From: Oscillospiraceae bacterium
GTDB lineage: Bacteria > Bacillota_A > Clostridia > Oscillospirales > Ruminococcaceae
Assembly: GCA_900766795.1 (NCBI GenBank)
Contig: CAAFWX010000381.1
Coordinates: 1 to 15,468, forward strand
Length of the DNA: 15,468 bases
Direction of reading: 5' to 3'
Shown here: positions 14,601 through 15,468 of the stretch, piece after piece
Position numbering within the stretch: the stretch's first letter is position 1
How the letters are laid out: every line of letters starts with the position of its first letter
The notes under the pieces: model-generated
Told to the model about the DNA's origin: nothing
What the model saw: only the letters and a program-made list of their open reading frames with translations
The model's database searches: none
Position numbers and translations under genes: made by a program

Positions 14601-15234
14601 ATATCTCTGTGTATACATCTTGTGTAAAATTACTTTCCGCAATATATGCAAACGCATCCAGCGAACCGTCGCCAATGTTTGTACTGCCCCGCTGGGTTAT
14701 AGAGATGAATGTCGGAGTGTCGTAGATACCTACAACCGTATACTCATTGTATTTTAACGGAAATTCTTCCGCTTCTGTAATATCTGCAAAAGTGACTTTA
14801 TCGCCGATATTTATTCCACTGCGAAGCTCGTTAATGCTGATAATGCACTCGTCCTCCGCCTGCGGGATTCGCCCTTCGCGCAGGTCGATAATATTCATCT
14901 CGTTCTCATGCCACGAATACACGCGGGTGAGATATTCGGATTCGCCGCGGTGCATGGCAAGGTCGGTGTATTTTGAGGCAAGCACCTCGCTTACCCCATC
15001 AACCTCGCTTATTGCCGCCGCGTCGCCGTCTGTCAGACCGAATGTGCTCAGCACACGCAGGTCGAACAGCTCGTGAGAGTCGTAATACTCATCGGCAGAC
15101 ACCGTCATATCCTCGGGAGTAGCACGCACGCCGCTGAAAAATCCAACGCCGATTGCGCAGATGGTAAACACCGACAGGAACCTGTTTTTTGTTTTCGCAA
15201 TCTCCCGAAATAGATTTTTGTTTATTGCTTTCAA
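11620..15234 (-). CDS. FtsX-type ABC transporter permease with giant coiled-coil ectodomain
   Basis: This is a 1204-residue membrane protein of the MacB/FtsX permease superfamily. TM1 is at about 18-36, followed by an extracytoplasmic domain (40-250). A very long charged coiled coil (about 262-640) is rich in Ala, Gln and Glu and has patterns such as QLSDGEQQLTEGQ. The first FtsX core follows (about 674-790) with the coupling motif VEEQRVQIGTLKALGY, then a TM near 842-860, a second extracytoplasmic domain (870-1065), and the second core (1072-1188) with ERIREIATLKVLGFF. The start is a TTG at 15234, with GGGAGG 7 nt upstream. It lies 13 bp after the ATPase stop, so the two form an ABC transporter. 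Such permeases often use mechanotransmission or export lipids or peptides from the membrane; the cargo here is unknown. The coiled coil resembles that of YhgE/Pip-type proteins. Confidence 0.95.
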   Translation of the reverse strand: MKAINKNLFREIAKTKNRFLSVFTICAIGVGFFSGVRATPEDMTVSADEYYDSHELFDLRVLSTFGLTDGDAAAISEVDGVSEVLASKYTDLAMHRGESEYLTRVYSWHENEMNIIDLREGRIPQAEDECIISINELRSGINIGDKVTFADITEAEEFPLKYNEYTVVGIYDTPTFISITQRGSTNIGDGSLDAFAYIAESNFTQDVYTEIYVRSDDLANLGSYSDEYEELCDSISDKLEELGIARSEIRYDEVIGEALRDIADGEEELAQAKLDGQKELDDARLELEDAAEQIRDGEQELLDAKAEIDEGEAALADAEQQINDARAELDKGLAQLQDSEAQLNDAKRQLDETKATLAGAKKQLEEAAQQLSDGEQQLTEGQAEIDSKRSELEAGKLAIEEAKAQLAQGQAEYDQGYALYEQGLAQYTAGKEQLDAAEQQLKAAEAIYGENNPAIIQQRVELKAQKTALEQTKDTLDSTAEQLSAAKESLEAGAAEIAENEASIVEGEAMLNEAQAQLDAGRAQYEDGLALYNENTEKYEDGRKQYLDGLNKYYDGLAQYNEGLAEFEKGKDEYNENFNLLAEKRSELGEGKIEYEKGVLELEDAKQKYSDGLKEYEEGVETFNREIADAEQELADARKEIEDVGTPEWYIFTRDDNVGYSEYKSNSERINKIASIFPIFFLLVAALVCLTTMSRMVEEQRVQIGTLKALGYSNAVIMRHYMCYAVLAAASGGIVGAYIGCFIFPWVIIWAYSMMYNIKKIHFLLSFSNIGISVASMVLAIALTVFFTCRKALAETPAELMRPKAPKAGKRVLLERIGIIWNRFGFFGKVTVRNIFRYKRRMFMTIIGIAGCTALSLTGFGLKDSISDIVDLQYNYIYNYSGYIAYDSDIKPEELDLVYDDLMDYDSQTVYTRALLKQYTVSFEDNNVQGCVTGVEDAGIFEGMVDMHERISGEKVSMADGAVMTEKLAKLLGVSAGDTVTIQISDSESAQVQVGAITEHYASHFIYMTEELYSEVFGHTPEYNILYFTNNIPNDEQAQNEFSERMLKHDGVLSVMMKMGASETFSEMLEVLDLVIIVLIVSAGALAFVVLYNLTNVNITERIREIATLKVLGFFDKEVSSYVFRENVILSVIGAAVGLLLGNWLCLFVITTAEIDEVMFGREIHGLSYVWAFLITIAFSLIVNQIMRGMLKKISMVESLKSVE
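13315..14451 (-). repeat. Coiled-coil repeat region of the permease gene
   Basis: Codons for residues about 262-640 encode heptad-based repeats. Residues 525-580 form eight successive heptads that begin with Tyr or Phe, with Gly or Asn at position four in each (YEDGLAL, YNENTEK, YEDGRKQ, YLDGLNK, YYDGLAQ and so on). Similar units start at residues 413, 420 and 427, and at 609, 616 and 623. Confidence 0.75.
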
Positions 15235-15247
15235 GACAATCCTCCCG

Positions 15248-15468
15248 TTACCACTCTATTTCTTCAACGGGGGTCGGATTTTCGTTTAGAACCACCTTTG
15301 AAACCTTGCTGTTTTTGATATGGATTACCCTGTCAGCCATAGGCGCAATTGCCGTGTTGTGGGTTACAAGAATGACCGTCATTCCATCTCTGCGGCAGGT
15401 GTCCTGAAGCAGCTTTAAGATAACCTTTCCCGTATTGTAGTCAAGCGCGCCCGTAGGCTCGTCGCAAA
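15248..15468 (-). CDS. ABC transporter ATP-binding protein, C-terminal part
   Basis: The last 73 residues are present; the gene continues beyond the right edge. CDEPTGALD holds the Walker B glutamate and the D-loop, and VILVTHN holds the H-loop histidine. The PTGALD form is typical of MacB/LolD-type ATPases that pair with FtsX-type permeases. It ends in ENPTPVEEIEW and is followed 13 bp later by the permease start, so the two are cotranscribed. Walker A and the signature motif lie outside the window. Confidence 0.95.
   Translation of the reverse strand, partial: CDEPTGALDYNTGKVILKLLQDTCRRDGMTVILVTHNTAIAPMADRVIHIKNSKVSKVVLNENPTPVEEIEW

Overview
The window looks like chromosomal DNA of a Gram-positive Clostridia bacterium (Bacillota), probably a gut Ruminococcaceae/Oscillospiraceae-type anaerobe. 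The reasons are an RNase Y gene, strong AGGAGG-type ribosome binding sites, near-consensus sigma-A promoters, several TTG starts, a DtxR-type regulator of Firmicutes style, and an FtsX-type ABC exporter with a very long coiled-coil ectodomain. The lineage is inferred from gene content only. There is no rRNA, tRNA, CRISPR array, insertion sequence or phage gene.

Left arm (1-3247, + strand): the 3' end of a NimA-like/PNPOx-fold flavoprotein gene, followed 37 bp later by a 951-residue acidic multidomain protein. Its order is TPR-like helices, a SUFU-type domain, a conserved middle segment, a degenerate DUF4253-like unit and a canonical C-terminal DUF4253 domain. It resembles the immunity-type proteins of polymorphic toxin systems, but no toxin gene is present. 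A hairpin with T-runs on both sides (3288-3316) separates it from the convergent genes on the right.

Middle (3341-9015, all - strand): a two-repeat YegP/DUF1508 protein behind a perfect-consensus promoter; rny (RNase Y) with its own terminator, two candidate promoters and a hairpin-rich leader of up to about 270 nt; and a 994-residue secreted protein with 14 RCC1 blades, two Big_2 domains and an FN3-like C-terminus.

Right arm (9222-15468, all - strand): a COG1237-type metallo-beta-lactamase-fold protein whose HxHxDH motif is degenerate (HNSLAH); a 127-residue DtxR/MntR-family metalloregulator with its own promoter and terminator; and an apparent operon, in transcription order ABC ATPase (cut by the window edge), FtsX-type permease of 1204 residues, and a zinc-dependent succinylglutamate desuccinylase/aspartoacylase-like (M14) enzyme.

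No complete new system can be claimed. The points most worth following are the poly-domain immunity-like protein, the structured rny leader, the degenerate MBL protein, the aromatic-heptad coiled coil of the permease with its M14 partner, and the double RCC1 propeller protein.
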